Assembly: GCF_019431355.1 (NCBI RefSeq)
Contig: NZ_CP080269.1
Span: 1,364,001-1,428,000, forward strand
DNA: 64,000 nt
Reading direction: 5' to 3'
From: Paenibacillus sp. R14(2021)
GTDB taxonomy: Bacteria; Bacillota; Bacilli; Paenibacillales; Paenibacillaceae
The position numbers and the translations under genes were made by a program. Shown here piece after piece: positions 16,858 to 25,934 of this stretch. Below the pieces are notes generated by a model. It ran no database searches, was not told where the DNA came from, and saw only the letters and a program-made list of their open reading frames with translations. Position 1 is the stretch's first letter; the number at the start of each line of letters is the position of its first letter.

Positions 16858-17391
16858 CTAACCTTGATACAAGAATACGGCGGCCAATACGAAGATCCCA
16901 AGCCCGAACACATATGGATGAAGCCACATCGTCCCTCCCTTGACGTTGGATAAATCCCCTTGCTGACCGGTCGACTCTTCTCTGATTAATTGATGGAGCA
17001 CGCTATGTATAAATAGAAAGATAAGATCGATAAACAGAACCATCATAAACGCATGCTTCCCCAGCATAACACCAAGCATTGCCCCCATCATGCCGCCCAT
17101 GATGCCTGCAAGCATACCGTCAAGCGCAGCCATGGTGCCTGCGGGCTTCCCGGCCAAGTAGCCGCATACGATGCCAAGCAGCACGGCTCCCGCCGTCGGA
17201 AATGCCAGATCCTGCGGATAGACGATGCCGGCGATCGTGCCGACCGCCAAGCTTTCCATCATCGCAATCGTCATGGCGATCATCATGCCGGCCATGCAGC
17301 TAATGGACGAACGCCGTTTATACCCGCTGTATATGGATATGCCGGACAAGCACGTAACCGCGGCAATGCTCCCCAAATAGAAATAAATCAT
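16858..17391 (-). CDS. Met-rich polytopic membrane protein next to copper genes
   Basis: 177-residue protein of unknown function with about five hydrophobic segments. One region reads MLAGIMGGMMGAMLGVMLGK and others carry MMIAMTIAMME, so membrane-facing methionines are abundant. Met-rich helices bind Cu(I) in some transporters, and csoR-copA-copZ lie directly downstream on the same strand, but no CsoR palindrome is seen before this gene and the link is inference from position only. The ATG at 17391 follows GAAGGGAA; a GTG at 17400 is possible. Confidence 0.75.
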   Translation of the reverse strand: MIYFYLGSIAAVTCLSGISIYSGYKRRSSISCMAGMMIAMTIAMMESLAVGTIAGIVYPQDLAFPTAGAVLLGIVCGYLAGKPAGTMAALDGMLAGIMGGMMGAMLGVMLGKHAFMMVLFIDLIFLFIHSVLHQLIREESTGQQGDLSNVKGGTMWLHPYVFGLGIFVLAAVFLYQG

Positions 17392-17636
17392 CGCGCTCAC
17401 TTCCCTTCAAACCCGATCATTATGAGAGCGTATTCATAACAGGTTGTCAATATACCTATCATGAGGAATTTCTAATCGAATTCTCATATTACGCTTGAAA
17501 GCCTTATCATCTCTAGTGAATCCCTTACCTATGTAAATGTTGGGAGAAAAACATGTGCTATAGTGGAACTAGGCCAAACGACCTGCTCCATGTACTAGCC
17601 GGACTTCCAAACAACCACATCAAGGGGGAACTGACT

Positions 17637-18110
17637 ATGATGAAAAACAAAATTGCAAAATTGGTGATGAGCGTGACCGTGAGCTTTTCCGTATTAATGG
17701 GCGGATCGGCCATCCTTCATGCAACGCCTGCACACGCATCCATTTCCTCTTCGACGGCATCTGGAGTTATTTCTTCTGCTAAGCATTATCTGGGCACACC
17801 TTACAAGTTCGGGGCATCGACCAAAACGACCCGTAACTTCGACTGCTCTTCGTTCACGAAGCATGTATTCAAGATGCACGGCATCTCGCTGCCGCGCGAA
17901 TCGAAGGACCAAGCCAAAGTCGGTAAAGCCGTAAGCAAAAGCAATTTGAAACCTGGCGATCTGGTCTTCTTCTACAAACCCGTCCACCATGTCGGCATTT
18001 ATATCGGCGGCGGTAAAATGATTCATACGTACGGCAAACCCGGCGTTATGATCTCGAGCATCAACTCCGGTTGGTGGAAAGACCACTACGCTTTCGCTCG
18101 CCGCAAATAG
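17637..18110 (+). CDS. Secreted NlpC/P60 cell-wall endopeptidase
   Basis: 157-residue exported hydrolase. Residues 1 to about 34 form a signal peptide ending in HATPAHAS. The rest is one NlpC/P60 domain with catalytic Cys70 in NFDCSSF, His118 in HHVGIYIG and a third polar residue at His130 in MIHTYG. Such enzymes cut the D-gamma-glutamyl-diaminopimelate bond of peptidoglycan stems. No SH3 or LysM anchor is present. The second of the ATGs, at 17637, follows AAGGGGGA. An extended -10 element (TGC-TATAGT, 17556-17564) lies about 70 bases upstream. Confidence 0.92.
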   Translation: MMKNKIAKLVMSVTVSFSVLMGGSAILHATPAHASISSSTASGVISSAKHYLGTPYKFGASTKTTRNFDCSSFTKHVFKMHGISLPRESKDQAKVGKAVSKSNLKPGDLVFFYKPVHHVGIYIGGGKMIHTYGKPGVMISSINSGWWKDHYAFARRK

Positions 18111-18141
18111 TCATATTCCAACTACAAAAGAAACCAAAATC

Positions 18142-18182
18142 AGAAGGAGCATCGTTCCCAAGCGGAACGACGCTCCTTCTTT
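18142..18182. terminator. Bidirectional terminator between convergent genes
   Basis: Near-perfect 17-bp stem (AGAAGGAGC...GCTCCTTCT) with a short loop and T/A-rich ends, between the NlpC/P60 gene and the CLC gene. Confidence 0.8.
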
Positions 18183-18195
18183 GCATGCATCGCGG

Positions 18196-19476
18196 TTATG
18201 ACCGGGACGATGTTTTCGTCTGCTTGCGCTTATGAAGCAGCGAAATGCCGGGAATTCTAAGCAGGAAGCGCGGCTTATCAACGCCGATTAGCTGCGAGCT
18301 GTAGATGCCCATATGGCCGGAAAACATGTAGCTGACAATGCTGGCGGCGAACATGTACCCTATGCCATGCACGCCGAACAATTCGATCCCGAGCACAAAA
18401 CAGGCCAGCGGGGCGTTCGCTGCACCGCTGAAGACGCCGATCAGGCCGAGCGCGGCCAAGAAGGAGACGCCGAGATCTAACAGCGGCGACAACGCGTTGC
18501 CAAGAGCGGCACCGATAACGAACAGCGGCGTGACTTCGCCCCCCATGAAGCCGGTACCCAGTGTGACGACCGTGAACATGGTCTTCCAAGCGAACGCGGC
18601 GGCAGACAACGGTTCGTGGAAGGACTGTACGAGCAGCGGCAGGCTGAGCCCAAGATAGTCCCTTGATCCTATCGCGTAGACAAGTGCAATAATGACAAAA
18701 CCGCCGATTAAGCTTCGGAGGCTGGCATTAGAAACGGCTCGCGACAGTTTACGCTTGAGGAACGAAATCGAGAACGTGAACAGGATGCTCATCAGCCCGA
18801 AGAGTATGGACGCCGCAATGACTTTGACCAGCACGAGCAGCGAGAAAGACGGTATGTCTGCAATCGCGTAATGCAAATGCTTAATTCCCCATGCCCGGGT
18901 CACATAATCGCCGGCAAAACCCGCTATCAAGCAAGGAATTATCATACGAGGAGCGACCAACCTGCCCATCGTTACGACTTCAAGCGCGAATACGGCGCCG
19001 GCCACAGGTGTTCCAAACACGGATCCGAAGCCTCCGCTTATTCCGCAGAGAAGCAGTATGCGGCGCTCAGCACCGGCTGCCTTGACCCATCTGCCGAATG
19101 CACCTGCCAAGCTTCCGCCCATCTGTACGGCCGTGCCTTCCCTACCGGCTGAACCCCCGAAGAGATGCGTCATCCAGGTTCCTAGCAGCACGAGCGGTGC
19201 CATGCGAAGCGGCACACGTTCGAGCGTTCCTGCATGCGTGTCGTTATTACGGATTTGTTCAACGATCAGATTGTTGCCTTTGCCTGAATTGGCACCGTAT
19301 TTGACATAGATGAAGCTGACCAGCGCACCCGCGAACGGCAGCAGCCATAGAAGCAGCGGTGTCTTTTCCCGCTGGTCCGTTGTCCACTCCAGACCGGCTA
19401 GGAAAACGGCCGAAGCAGTCCCCGTCATTCCTCCAACGATGAGACTATACACGACCCATTTTACAAAAACTCGCAT
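18196..19476 (-). CDS. CLC-family anion transporter, possibly the fluoride/proton antiporter branch
   Basis: 426-residue polytopic protein with the CLC fold. The first selectivity segment reads SGKGNNLIVEQI where chloride CLCs have GSGIP. The second reads GSAGREGTAVQMGGS, matching GREGP-type motifs. The third reads GGEVTPLFVIGAALG instead of GGxFxPSL. The changed first and third motifs resemble the CLC-F branch that exports fluoride, as I recall that family, so fluoride or another small anion is a real option. No fluoride riboswitch is visible upstream. The start follows AGAAGG. Confidence 0.85.
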   Translation of the reverse strand: MRVFVKWVVYSLIVGGMTGTASAVFLAGLEWTTDQREKTPLLLWLLPFAGALVSFIYVKYGANSGKGNNLIVEQIRNNDTHAGTLERVPLRMAPLVLLGTWMTHLFGGSAGREGTAVQMGGSLAGAFGRWVKAAGAERRILLLCGISGGFGSVFGTPVAGAVFALEVVTMGRLVAPRMIIPCLIAGFAGDYVTRAWGIKHLHYAIADIPSFSLLVLVKVIAASILFGLMSILFTFSISFLKRKLSRAVSNASLRSLIGGFVIIALVYAIGSRDYLGLSLPLLVQSFHEPLSAAAFAWKTMFTVVTLGTGFMGGEVTPLFVIGAALGNALSPLLDLGVSFLAALGLIGVFSGAANAPLACFVLGIELFGVHGIGYMFAASIVSYMFSGHMGIYSSQLIGVDKPRFLLRIPGISLLHKRKQTKTSSRS

Positions 19477-19630
19477 GACGGCCTTCTTCCCTCTGGAAAC
19501 ATTTTCACAGCTGTATCGATTACAACTATGATAACGGCTCCCTGCAGACGGCGCAATAAACTTTGCACACGGGGTATAAAAGGCATGCCAAAACGTCCAT
19601 CCTAAACAAAGGACGGAGGTGAGTAGTCAT

Positions 19631-19786
19631 ATGGCTAAAGATGTAGCATGCGAGGTTAACTCCTGCAAATATTGGGGTGCAGGCAATAATTGCAATGCTT
19701 CCTCGATTTACGTAGTAAGCAACCGCGGTAAGCAGGCAAGTAACTCCGAAGAAACAGACTGCAAAACGTTCGAACCGAAAATTTAA
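19631..19786 (+). CDS. Small Cys-rich DUF1540 protein
   Basis: 51-residue protein with an excellent GGAGGTGAG eight bases before the ATG. Four Cys (residues 7, 13, 23 and 43) in the pattern CEVNSCKYWGAGNNCNAS and TDCKTF are those of DUF1540, a family common in spore-forming Firmicutes, probably metal-binding. Function is unknown. It is a single-gene unit ended by a strong terminator. Confidence 0.9.
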   Translation: MAKDVACEVNSCKYWGAGNNCNASSIYVVSNRGKQASNSEETDCKTFEPKI

Positions 19787-19796
19787 ACGACTTCGT

Positions 19797-19828
19797 GAGC
19801 CGCCTTCCCTAAAAGGCGGCTCATTGTT
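19797..19828 (+). terminator. Terminator after the DUF1540 gene
   Basis: Perfect ten-base stem GAGCCGCCTT / AAGGCGGCTC with a six-base loop, followed by a T-rich stretch. Confidence 0.85.
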
Positions 19829-19854
19829 CGTCTAAATCGTAGTATGGCCAATGT

Positions 19855-19869
19855 TGATAATAATTATCA
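19855..19869. promoter_or_regulatory. Perfect 7-1-7 Fur-type box between convergent gene ends
   Basis: TGATAATAATTATCA is an exact inverted repeat and an exact match to the 15-base Bacillus Fur consensus. It lies downstream of the DUF1540 gene and downstream of the bmrA-type gene, so it does not sit in the promoter of any gene I can identify. Confidence 0.55.
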
Positions 19870-19897
19870 GTGAGAACGAAAATTTCTATTCCTATTT

Positions 19898-21685
19898 CTA
19901 TGCGCGGCTTACGGTTTCATGATCCTGCAGCCGAAGCTGCTGAGAGGCAAATTCTCGGTACAGCGGGTGCGTTCCCAGCAATTCCTCGTGCGTGCCGCTG
20001 CCAGTCAGCCTTCCCTTCTCGATGAAAATGATTTGATCCGCATCCACAACAGTGGACAGCCGGTGCGCAATAACGAGCGTTGTCCTGCCGGCCATGAGAT
20101 TCTTAAGCGCCTCTTGAACGACAACCTCCGATTTGCTGTCAAGGCTTGAAGTCGCTTCGTCCAGCATGAGGATCTTCGGATCGCGGAGAAGTGCTCTCGC
20201 AATGGCGATCCGTTGACGCTGTCCGCCGGACAGCTTGATGCCCCTTTCGCCGACCTCCGTATCGTAGCCGTTAGGCAGCTCACTGATAAAGTGATGTGCG
20301 TACGCCATTTCTGCCGCTTGCACAAGGACATCTTGGCTCACTTCATGCTCGATGCCATAACAGATATTCTGGCGGATCGTGCCTGCGATGAGCGGGCTTT
20401 CCTGGGAGACGTATCCGAACTGGCTACGCCACGACGTTAAAGAGAAGCTGCCAATGGCATCGCCGCCCAACAGGATAGCCCCTTCCGTCGGTTCGTAATA
20501 ACGCTCCAGCAAGGAGAAGAGCGTTGTTTTGCCGCCGCCGCTTGGACCTACGATCGCCGTTACCGTACCTGGCGCCGCTTCGAAGGTTAAGCCGGACAGC
20601 ACAGGATCGCTGCCGTTATAGCCAAAGCTCACATTATCGATGCGGATCGTCTGATCGGCCCGCTGCACCGGCATGCCTGTCACGTGGTCTTCCTCGGGCG
20701 CATCCAGAATTTGAACGATGCGGTCCGTCGCGCCGACCGTCTTCTTGAATTGGGTAAAGAACGACGTGATCTGCGTCATCGGCATCACGATCTGAATGAG
20801 ATAGAGAATGAAGGCAACCAGTTCCCCGGCCGTCAGTTCACCTGACGATACGCGCATGCCTCCGTAGCCGACGATCACGACAAGCAGCATCATCATGACG
20901 AAGAACATGAGCGGCGCGATCATCGCCTGAATACGCGCTTCCTTCAGTCCGAATCGAAACAAGCTCTTGATGCCCTTCTCGCCTGCTGCATATTCACGGC
21001 GTTCCGCATTCATCGATTTAACCAGTCGGATCTCGGACAGCACCTGGGACAGCGTCGCCGTGAACGAAGCCGTTTCTCCTTGGAGACCCTTAGATACGAG
21101 GTACATTTGTCTGCCGAGCGGAATCATGAACAACGCTGCGACTGGGATCACGCCAAGCATGACGGCGGTCATCTGCCAATCCATATAGAACAGCACCACG
21201 ACCGAGCCAATCACGGAAATGATGCCCGTCAAGAAGCCGGTAAAGTTCTCCGCGATGAGCTGCTTTACAATGCCGGTGTCGTTGGTCATTCGGCTGATCG
21301 TCTCGCCGGTCCGATTGTTATCGTAGTACGAGACCGGAAGCACGAGCAGCTTCTTCCACAGCTTATCGCGCAGATTGGCCACGATACGCTGACCCGCCAC
21401 GTTCAGCATGTACATGGAGAAGCCGCTCACGACGGCCTGTACGATGAACACTCCGCCGAATAGCGCGATCTGGCCGAAGCTTAAGCTGCTGATATTGAAG
21501 CCGTCAACGAGCTTCTTCGTAAACAGTGGGATAACGAGCGATATAAGCGTGCCGATCAGGCTTAATAGAACAGCCGCGATAATGAGCGACTTCGGTGGAC
21601 TTGTTTGCCTCAGCAGCTTCAAGAAGTGCTTCCAGCTGCCCTTCGATTCTTGTTGTTCCTGTATTTGTTGCTGGGATGATGACAT
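19898..21685 (-). CDS. bmrA: BmrA-type homodimeric multidrug ABC exporter
   Basis: 595-residue half-transporter: six membrane helices (about 35-330) then one ATPase domain. Walker A is GPSGGGKTT, the signature is LSGGQRQRIAIARALL, Walker B with catalytic Glu is ILMLDEATSSLD, and the switch His is in VIAHRLST, so both composite sites of a homodimer would be active. Sequence runs such as PVSYYDNNRTGETISR and SSGELTAGELVAFILYL are very close to B. subtilis BmrA, which exports drugs. It stands alone in its transcript. The ribosome binding site AAGGA lies 12 bases from the ATG. Confidence 0.92.
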   Translation of the reverse strand: MSSSQQQIQEQQESKGSWKHFLKLLRQTSPPKSLIIAAVLLSLIGTLISLVIPLFTKKLVDGFNISSLSFGQIALFGGVFIVQAVVSGFSMYMLNVAGQRIVANLRDKLWKKLLVLPVSYYDNNRTGETISRMTNDTGIVKQLIAENFTGFLTGIISVIGSVVVLFYMDWQMTAVMLGVIPVAALFMIPLGRQMYLVSKGLQGETASFTATLSQVLSEIRLVKSMNAERREYAAGEKGIKSLFRFGLKEARIQAMIAPLMFFVMMMLLVVIVGYGGMRVSSGELTAGELVAFILYLIQIVMPMTQITSFFTQFKKTVGATDRIVQILDAPEEDHVTGMPVQRADQTIRIDNVSFGYNGSDPVLSGLTFEAAPGTVTAIVGPSGGGKTTLFSLLERYYEPTEGAILLGGDAIGSFSLTSWRSQFGYVSQESPLIAGTIRQNICYGIEHEVSQDVLVQAAEMAYAHHFISELPNGYDTEVGERGIKLSGGQRQRIAIARALLRDPKILMLDEATSSLDSKSEVVVQEALKNLMAGRTTLVIAHRLSTVVDADQIIFIEKGRLTGSGTHEELLGTHPLYREFASQQLRLQDHETVSRA

Positions 21686-21751
21686 TTCGGATCCATTCCT
21701 TCCCCGTCTCTTATCAATGTCTGGTCTGTAATCTTGAAGACAGCGTACCAG

Positions 21752-22723
21752 TCATTTTTGAACAGAAGATGAACAGAACGGAAGGATGTGCTCCAGCAGC
21801 AGTTTTTTCGAATAGATGGCGTTTGCCCGCCCTTCCGGCTCTTTGCGGATGGCCGCAACGAGTTCGAGCGAAGGCATCACCACGATGTACTGACCGCCGT
21901 ACCCTTTCGCAAAATAACAATCGATATGCCCGTTATGCGATTGTGAGGAGACCCACCAGTGGTAGCCGTATTCGCCGAAGATCGGCGGGTCGTAATGCGA
22001 CAACCCCTTATGCTGCGCGGTTGTCGACGCTTCTACCCATGCCTCCGAAATAACTTGCTCACCTTCCCATACACCGCCTTGCAGATAGAGCTGGCCGAAA
22101 GAAGCCATGTCGCGCGCGGTCAAGTACAGCCCCGCTCCTCCTTCGTAAATGCCGCCGTGACTGTCCCATTTCGGCTTATGGAATCCGAGCTTGCCGAAGA
22201 GCGTCCGCTGAGCGAAGTCGAGTGTCGACATGCCAGCCGCCTTCGTCAAGATGGCCGAAAGGAGCTGCGACCCTCCGGTATTATAGGCAAACGCGTGGCC
22301 CGGTTCATGAACGACCTCCTGCCTCAAAACAAACCCGATCCAATCGTCAGTCCGTTTCATCTGCCAGTACGGCTTATCGAACTCCGGCCAGTCAATGCCC
22401 GACGTCATCGTCAGCAAATGCTCGATCGTAATCATGCGGTACCGTTCATCCGACGCTGCGTTCAATGAAGGAAAATAATCGCGGATCCGCTCCTTAATGC
22501 TGCCGATTAAACCTTGATCGATTGCGATCCCGATTAGTGCCGACAATATGCTCTTCGTACAGGAATAGACCGCGCTTACGCGGTCGGCTCCCCCATCATG
22601 CCAACTCCACAGCGTTTCTCCGCGCTGCAGGAGAATGACGTCTTTGATTTTCCATTCCTGAAGCAGCTGCATCAACGGTTCTGTTACGAATTCGGGCGTG
22701 CTTCTCTTGAGATTGAAATCCAT
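21752..22723 (-). CDS. Serine beta-lactamase / penicillin-binding-fold hydrolase
   Basis: 323-residue cytoplasmic-looking class C beta-lactamase-family protein. The SxxK motif is Ser54-Cys-Thr-Lys57, the YxN motif is Tyr147-Asn148 in FAYNTGG, and the third motif region is GYGGQY near residue 275. No signal peptide is present, so an esterase or amidase role on an internal substrate is more likely than antibiotic resistance. The start follows AAGGAACG. Its promoter region is shared with the divergent esterase gene. Confidence 0.88.
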   Translation of the reverse strand: MDFNLKRSTPEFVTEPLMQLLQEWKIKDVILLQRGETLWSWHDGGADRVSAVYSCTKSILSALIGIAIDQGLIGSIKERIRDYFPSLNAASDERYRMITIEHLLTMTSGIDWPEFDKPYWQMKRTDDWIGFVLRQEVVHEPGHAFAYNTGGSQLLSAILTKAAGMSTLDFAQRTLFGKLGFHKPKWDSHGGIYEGGAGLYLTARDMASFGQLYLQGGVWEGEQVISEAWVEASTTAQHKGLSHYDPPIFGEYGYHWWVSSQSHNGHIDCYFAKGYGGQYIVVMPSLELVAAIRKEPEGRANAIYSKKLLLEHILPFCSSSVQK

Positions 22724-22838
22724 CGCTTCGTTCCTTTTTTATCATATTATGTCTTCATAAAAGCTGGAGGTTGTGTACAATAGAGGTGCTAGGCAAGGAT
22801 AGAACTCATACATTCACTTAGGAGGTTCTTATTCGACG

Positions 22839-23615
22839 ATGGCACTCATTCAATGTGATTTTTATTCCGATGTGCTAGGCATTTCCAGCTCGATGACGGT
22901 TATTCTGCCCCAAAAGGCGCATACCCAAATCGGCATGGTTTCCAATGCGGCGCAGGAGAAGCATAAGACACTGCTGCTGCTGCACGGGTTATCCGACGAT
23001 CATACCATCTGGCAGAGACGGACGTCCATCGAGCGGTACGTCGCGCCGCTTGGACTTGCGGTCGTCATGCCGGCCGTCAACCGCAGCTTCTACGCGAATA
23101 TGATGAGCGGCGGCGATTATTGGACGTTTATCAGCGAGGAGCTTCCCGCGATTGCGCGTTCCTTCTTCCCCTTATCGGAGCGACGAGAGGATAATTTCGT
23201 GGCAGGCTTGTCCATGGGCGGCTACGGCGCATTCAAGCTCGCCTTGAATAAACCGGAGCAATACGCTGCGGCGGCAAGCTTGTCCGGCGCGCTTGACGTC
23301 ATGACGATCAAGCAGCGCGAGCCGGTTGATTTTCGGCGCATCTTCGGAACGGGCGAAGAAGCAGAGCAGCTGCCGAACAATCTGTTTCTTGCTTCCAGCC
23401 GCTTGAAGGCATCCGGCGCTCCGATTCCGCAGCTCTATCAATATTGCGGAACCGAGGATTTTCTGTATCCGGACAACGTCCGCTTCCATGAGCATGCCGA
23501 GGAGCTCGGACTGCCGCTTACTTACGTCGAAAGTCCGGGCGACCATGCTTGGGGCTATTGGGACACGTACATTCAGCATGTCCTGGAATGGCTCCCCCTC
23601 GATTCGCGGCCTTAA
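22839..23615 (+). CDS. Putative esterase (EstA / esterase D family)
   Basis: 258-residue alpha/beta-hydrolase. The nucleophile is Ser125 in [10 protein letters not shown], the acid Asp207 in GTEDFLY and the base His236 in GDHAWGYW, with an oxyanion segment LLLHGLSDD. This fits tributyrin-esterase or S-formylglutathione-hydrolase-like enzymes acting on short acyl esters. No signal peptide is seen. AGGAGG lies about 13 bases before the ATG. A weak promoter (TTCATA, 16 bases, TACAAT at about 22776-22781) precedes it. Confidence 0.9.
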   Translation: MALIQCDFYSDVLGISSSMTVILPQKAHTQIGMVSNAAQEKHKTLLLLHGLSDDHTIWQRRTSIERYVAPLGLAVVMPAVNRSFYANMMSGGDYWTFISEELPAIARSFFPLSERREDNFVAGLSMGGYGAFKLALNKPEQYAAAASLSGALDVMTIKQREPVDFRRIFGTGEEAEQLPNNLFLASSRLKASGAPIPQLYQYCGTEDFLYPDNVRFHEHAEELGLPLTYVESPGDHAWGYWDTYIQHVLEWLPLDSRP

Positions 23616-23629
23616 ATCGCCTAATGTCA

Positions 23630-23677
23630 GAATAAGCCGCAGAAGCAGGCGCCGTGCGCTGCTTCTGCGGCTTATTC
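23630..23677. terminator. Bidirectional terminator with perfect 19-bp stem
   Basis: GAATAAGCCGCAGAAGCAG and its exact reverse complement flank a ten-base loop between the convergent esterase and beta-propeller genes. Confidence 0.9.
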
Positions 23678-23680
23678 GTA

Positions 23681-25012
23681 TTATTGAAGAAGAATCGGCG
23701 AGATGGCGATCCCTGACGGAAAGCTTCCTGTCGGCAGAATCGCGATCGGCAGCTGACTGGCCACTTCAATGACGGCGACGTATCCGAATGTCAGAATCGT
23801 CACGTAAATTTTCAGACCGTCAGCCGTTACCGCGATATCGCTTGTGTTGCTTCCCTCGGGAAGCTCGATCTTGGTCAAAATCTCATTGCGGCTCAGGTTG
23901 ATTGCCACGATTTCATCGGAACCACGACAGGCCAAATAAGCCAGTGAACCGTCCGGTGTAATGATGAGCTGCTGCGGGTCGCTGCCGGGATCAAGCTTAA
24001 TTGTCGCCGCGAGGGTATGGTTCGATGTACGAATGCAGTACAAGCGCTCATGCTGGATATCCGTTACATAGGCATGCGCGCCGTCCGGTGTCAATGCAAC
24101 CGCCGATGGCTTGGAGCCTGCAGGCAGTTTAATCGTTACGGCGATCGTATGCTCGGCCGTATCGATCACCGCGAGCGTCCCTCGGTTAATGAGGCAGCAG
24201 TAGACGCGCTTCCCGTCCGGCGATACGGCAACCGCAGCCGGATCGCTGCCAGGCGGAAACGGGATCAGCTTAATCAGCGTCCGCGAATCGGTATCAATTG
24301 CAGCGAGGTAATCCTCGATCAGCGTCGTCACGTAAGCAGCTGCTCCTACCGGCGATACGGCGATCGCGAATGGCACGGCCCCAAGCGGGAATTTGATTTC
24401 GCCGCTCACCGTATGCGTCAGCGTATCGATAATCTTGACCGTCTTATCGCCTTGGCAGGTGACGTAGACCTCCCGCCCGTCGGGCGTGAAATCAAGCAGT
24501 CTCGGGCTGCACCCGGTCGGCAGCGGGATGGTCGCGACTCTCGTATTATCGGCGGTTTGAATGACGGTGAGCGTATGCTGGGTGTGGTTCGCAACGTAAG
24601 CATGCAGCATATCGTCCACGCTCGTCGACAGAAGCTCCAGCTTCTGCTGCCCAATTACGGCGCCGGCTTCGTCAACCTCGGCCATGGAAGCGGATACCTC
24701 TCCCGCCGCCAGACCAACGACCGTGACCCGAACACCGTAAACGGGAAGCAGCGCGACTTCCCGCGTAACGGAAAATAAACTTCGAGGCCTGCCCGCAGCG
24801 CTGAGTTGAACATTTGCCAGTGATTCCGTAAGCATCGCCCCGTAGCCGGCCTCAAACCCGTTCGTACGCTCGCCAGTTTCCAGCGATGCATTCGTATACA
24901 GCTGGATGCTTGCTCTTGCCTGCTGCCTGCCTCGATTCATGATGCTGATTCTCAAACTAGCCGTACGGCGGTTTTCCCGATTAAAAAGCAGACCTGTGTC
25001 CAATACCGGCAA
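23681..25012 (-). CDS. YVTN-type seven-bladed beta-propeller protein
   Basis: 443-residue protein. Residues 1 to about 130 are a non-repeated beta-rich domain; the rest is about seven repeats of 42 to 43 residues with the pattern AYVT...TVxVIDTxTxTVxATIxLPxGSxPxxxAVTPDG, typical of YVTN propellers. There is no signal peptide or catalytic motif, so I infer a binding or scaffold role. The start is the TTG at 25012, nine bases behind GAGGAGG. Similar proteins are common in Paenibacillaceae, often beside spore or surface genes; nothing here shows which. Confidence 0.85.
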   Translation of the reverse strand: MPVLDTGLLFNRENRRTASLRISIMNRGRQQARASIQLYTNASLETGERTNGFEAGYGAMLTESLANVQLSAAGRPRSLFSVTREVALLPVYGVRVTVVGLAAGEVSASMAEVDEAGAVIGQQKLELLSTSVDDMLHAYVANHTQHTLTVIQTADNTRVATIPLPTGCSPRLLDFTPDGREVYVTCQGDKTVKIIDTLTHTVSGEIKFPLGAVPFAIAVSPVGAAAYVTTLIEDYLAAIDTDSRTLIKLIPFPPGSDPAAVAVSPDGKRVYCCLINRGTLAVIDTAEHTIAVTIKLPAGSKPSAVALTPDGAHAYVTDIQHERLYCIRTSNHTLAATIKLDPGSDPQQLIITPDGSLAYLACRGSDEIVAINLSRNEILTKIELPEGSNTSDIAVTADGLKIYVTILTFGYVAVIEVASQLPIAILPTGSFPSGIAISPILLQ

Positions 25013-25162
25013 AGGCTGACGCCTCCTCTACTCTTCCACTCCTCTATCTTATGAGCTGATAGAGTGAAATGGCACGAGGCATCTCACTATATGCCGTTTC
25101 TTTGGGCCGAACAGGCACCTGTGGAATTCTACTGGAGCGCTGGTTATTCGATGGTTTAATAT

Positions 25163-25723
25163 TTATGCAATTTGTGCTTTTGGAAAAGTTGGAGTGGTGC
25201 TCGTTCTTGGCAGCGTCAAAATCTCAGAGACGCTTACTTCGCTGCTTCCGCTGCGGACGGCGCCTGTCAGACCTCCGGTCGCAATTGCCTGTGCGCCCGT
25301 CTGATTGCCGCTGGCATCAAGGAGGACCCAGCGGTTGGCGGATTTCAGGAATACCGCGTTCAACGCATGACCTTCTCCGCCCTCTCCCGCAGTCCCCCGC
25401 ACCGCCGAAGGGTAACAGAATCCGCTCGGAATCCCCTTGCTCCTCAAGATTCCGCACAAGACGTTTAATCTCGAACTTCCGCTCCCTTCGCCGTGCAGAA
25501 GGGCCTCCGAAGCCTTGGATGTCATCGCCGAGCTCGCGTGATCAGCGGATAGGCCAATTTGTTGGCATACAAAAGTAAATGCTTTGCTCACGAAATCATT
25601 CTCGCTCGATGACGCGGCGAATAACTCGGATGCATGCTTCTGAATATGGGGGTGGCTGTAGTCAATCTCTTCGGTTTCTGCCAAATAGTCACCCAGAAAA
25701 CTGGATTCGCATAATAATATCAT
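25163..25723 (-). CDS. Transglutaminase-fold protein lacking the catalytic Cys
   Basis: 186-residue protein that follows the small bacterial transglutaminase-like family over its length: MILLCESSFLGDYLAET at the start, ASEALLHGEG before the active-site helix, ILRSKGIPSGFCY after it, GHALNAVFL with His119 and LLDASGN with Asp136. Where the family has Gly-Ile-Cys, this protein has Gly80-Ser81-Gly82, so the nucleophile is missing. It may be a pseudoenzyme that binds but does not cut. The ATG at 25723 follows GAAGGTGATC; a GTG at 25762 has poor support. Confidence 0.82.
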   Translation of the reverse strand: MILLCESSFLGDYLAETEEIDYSHPHIQKHASELFAASSSENDFVSKAFTFVCQQIGLSADHASSAMTSKASEALLHGEGSGSSRLNVLCGILRSKGIPSGFCYPSAVRGTAGEGGEGHALNAVFLKSANRWVLLDASGNQTGAQAIATGGLTGAVRSGSSEVSVSEILTLPRTSTTPTFPKAQIA

Positions 25724-25870
25724 CTCGATCACCTTCAATTTTAGAATGGCACTCACTGACAAGGCATGTAAATGAATAGGGCTTCATGAATGTGGTTTAT
25801 AGAATAATTATGCATCAAATCGAATTATTATTCAATAGCCTATGTGATATTCATGCCTCAGGAAGACGAA

Positions 25871-25921
25871 GAAAAATAAAGAAGCCTGCCCAAGTTCATG
25901 CGAACATGACGTTAGGCAGGC
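25871..25921 (-). terminator. Terminator after the small helical protein gene
   Basis: Minus-strand GCCTGCC...GGCAGGC stem with an inner GTTC/GAAC pairing, followed by TTCTTTATTTTTC. Confidence 0.7.
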
Positions 25922-25934
25922 ATCTCTCTTCCTA

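Noticed and set aside
19477-19630. Possible fluoride riboswitch before the CLC gene
   Set aside because: The conserved GGxGAUGG and CCGCC elements of the crcB motif are not present.
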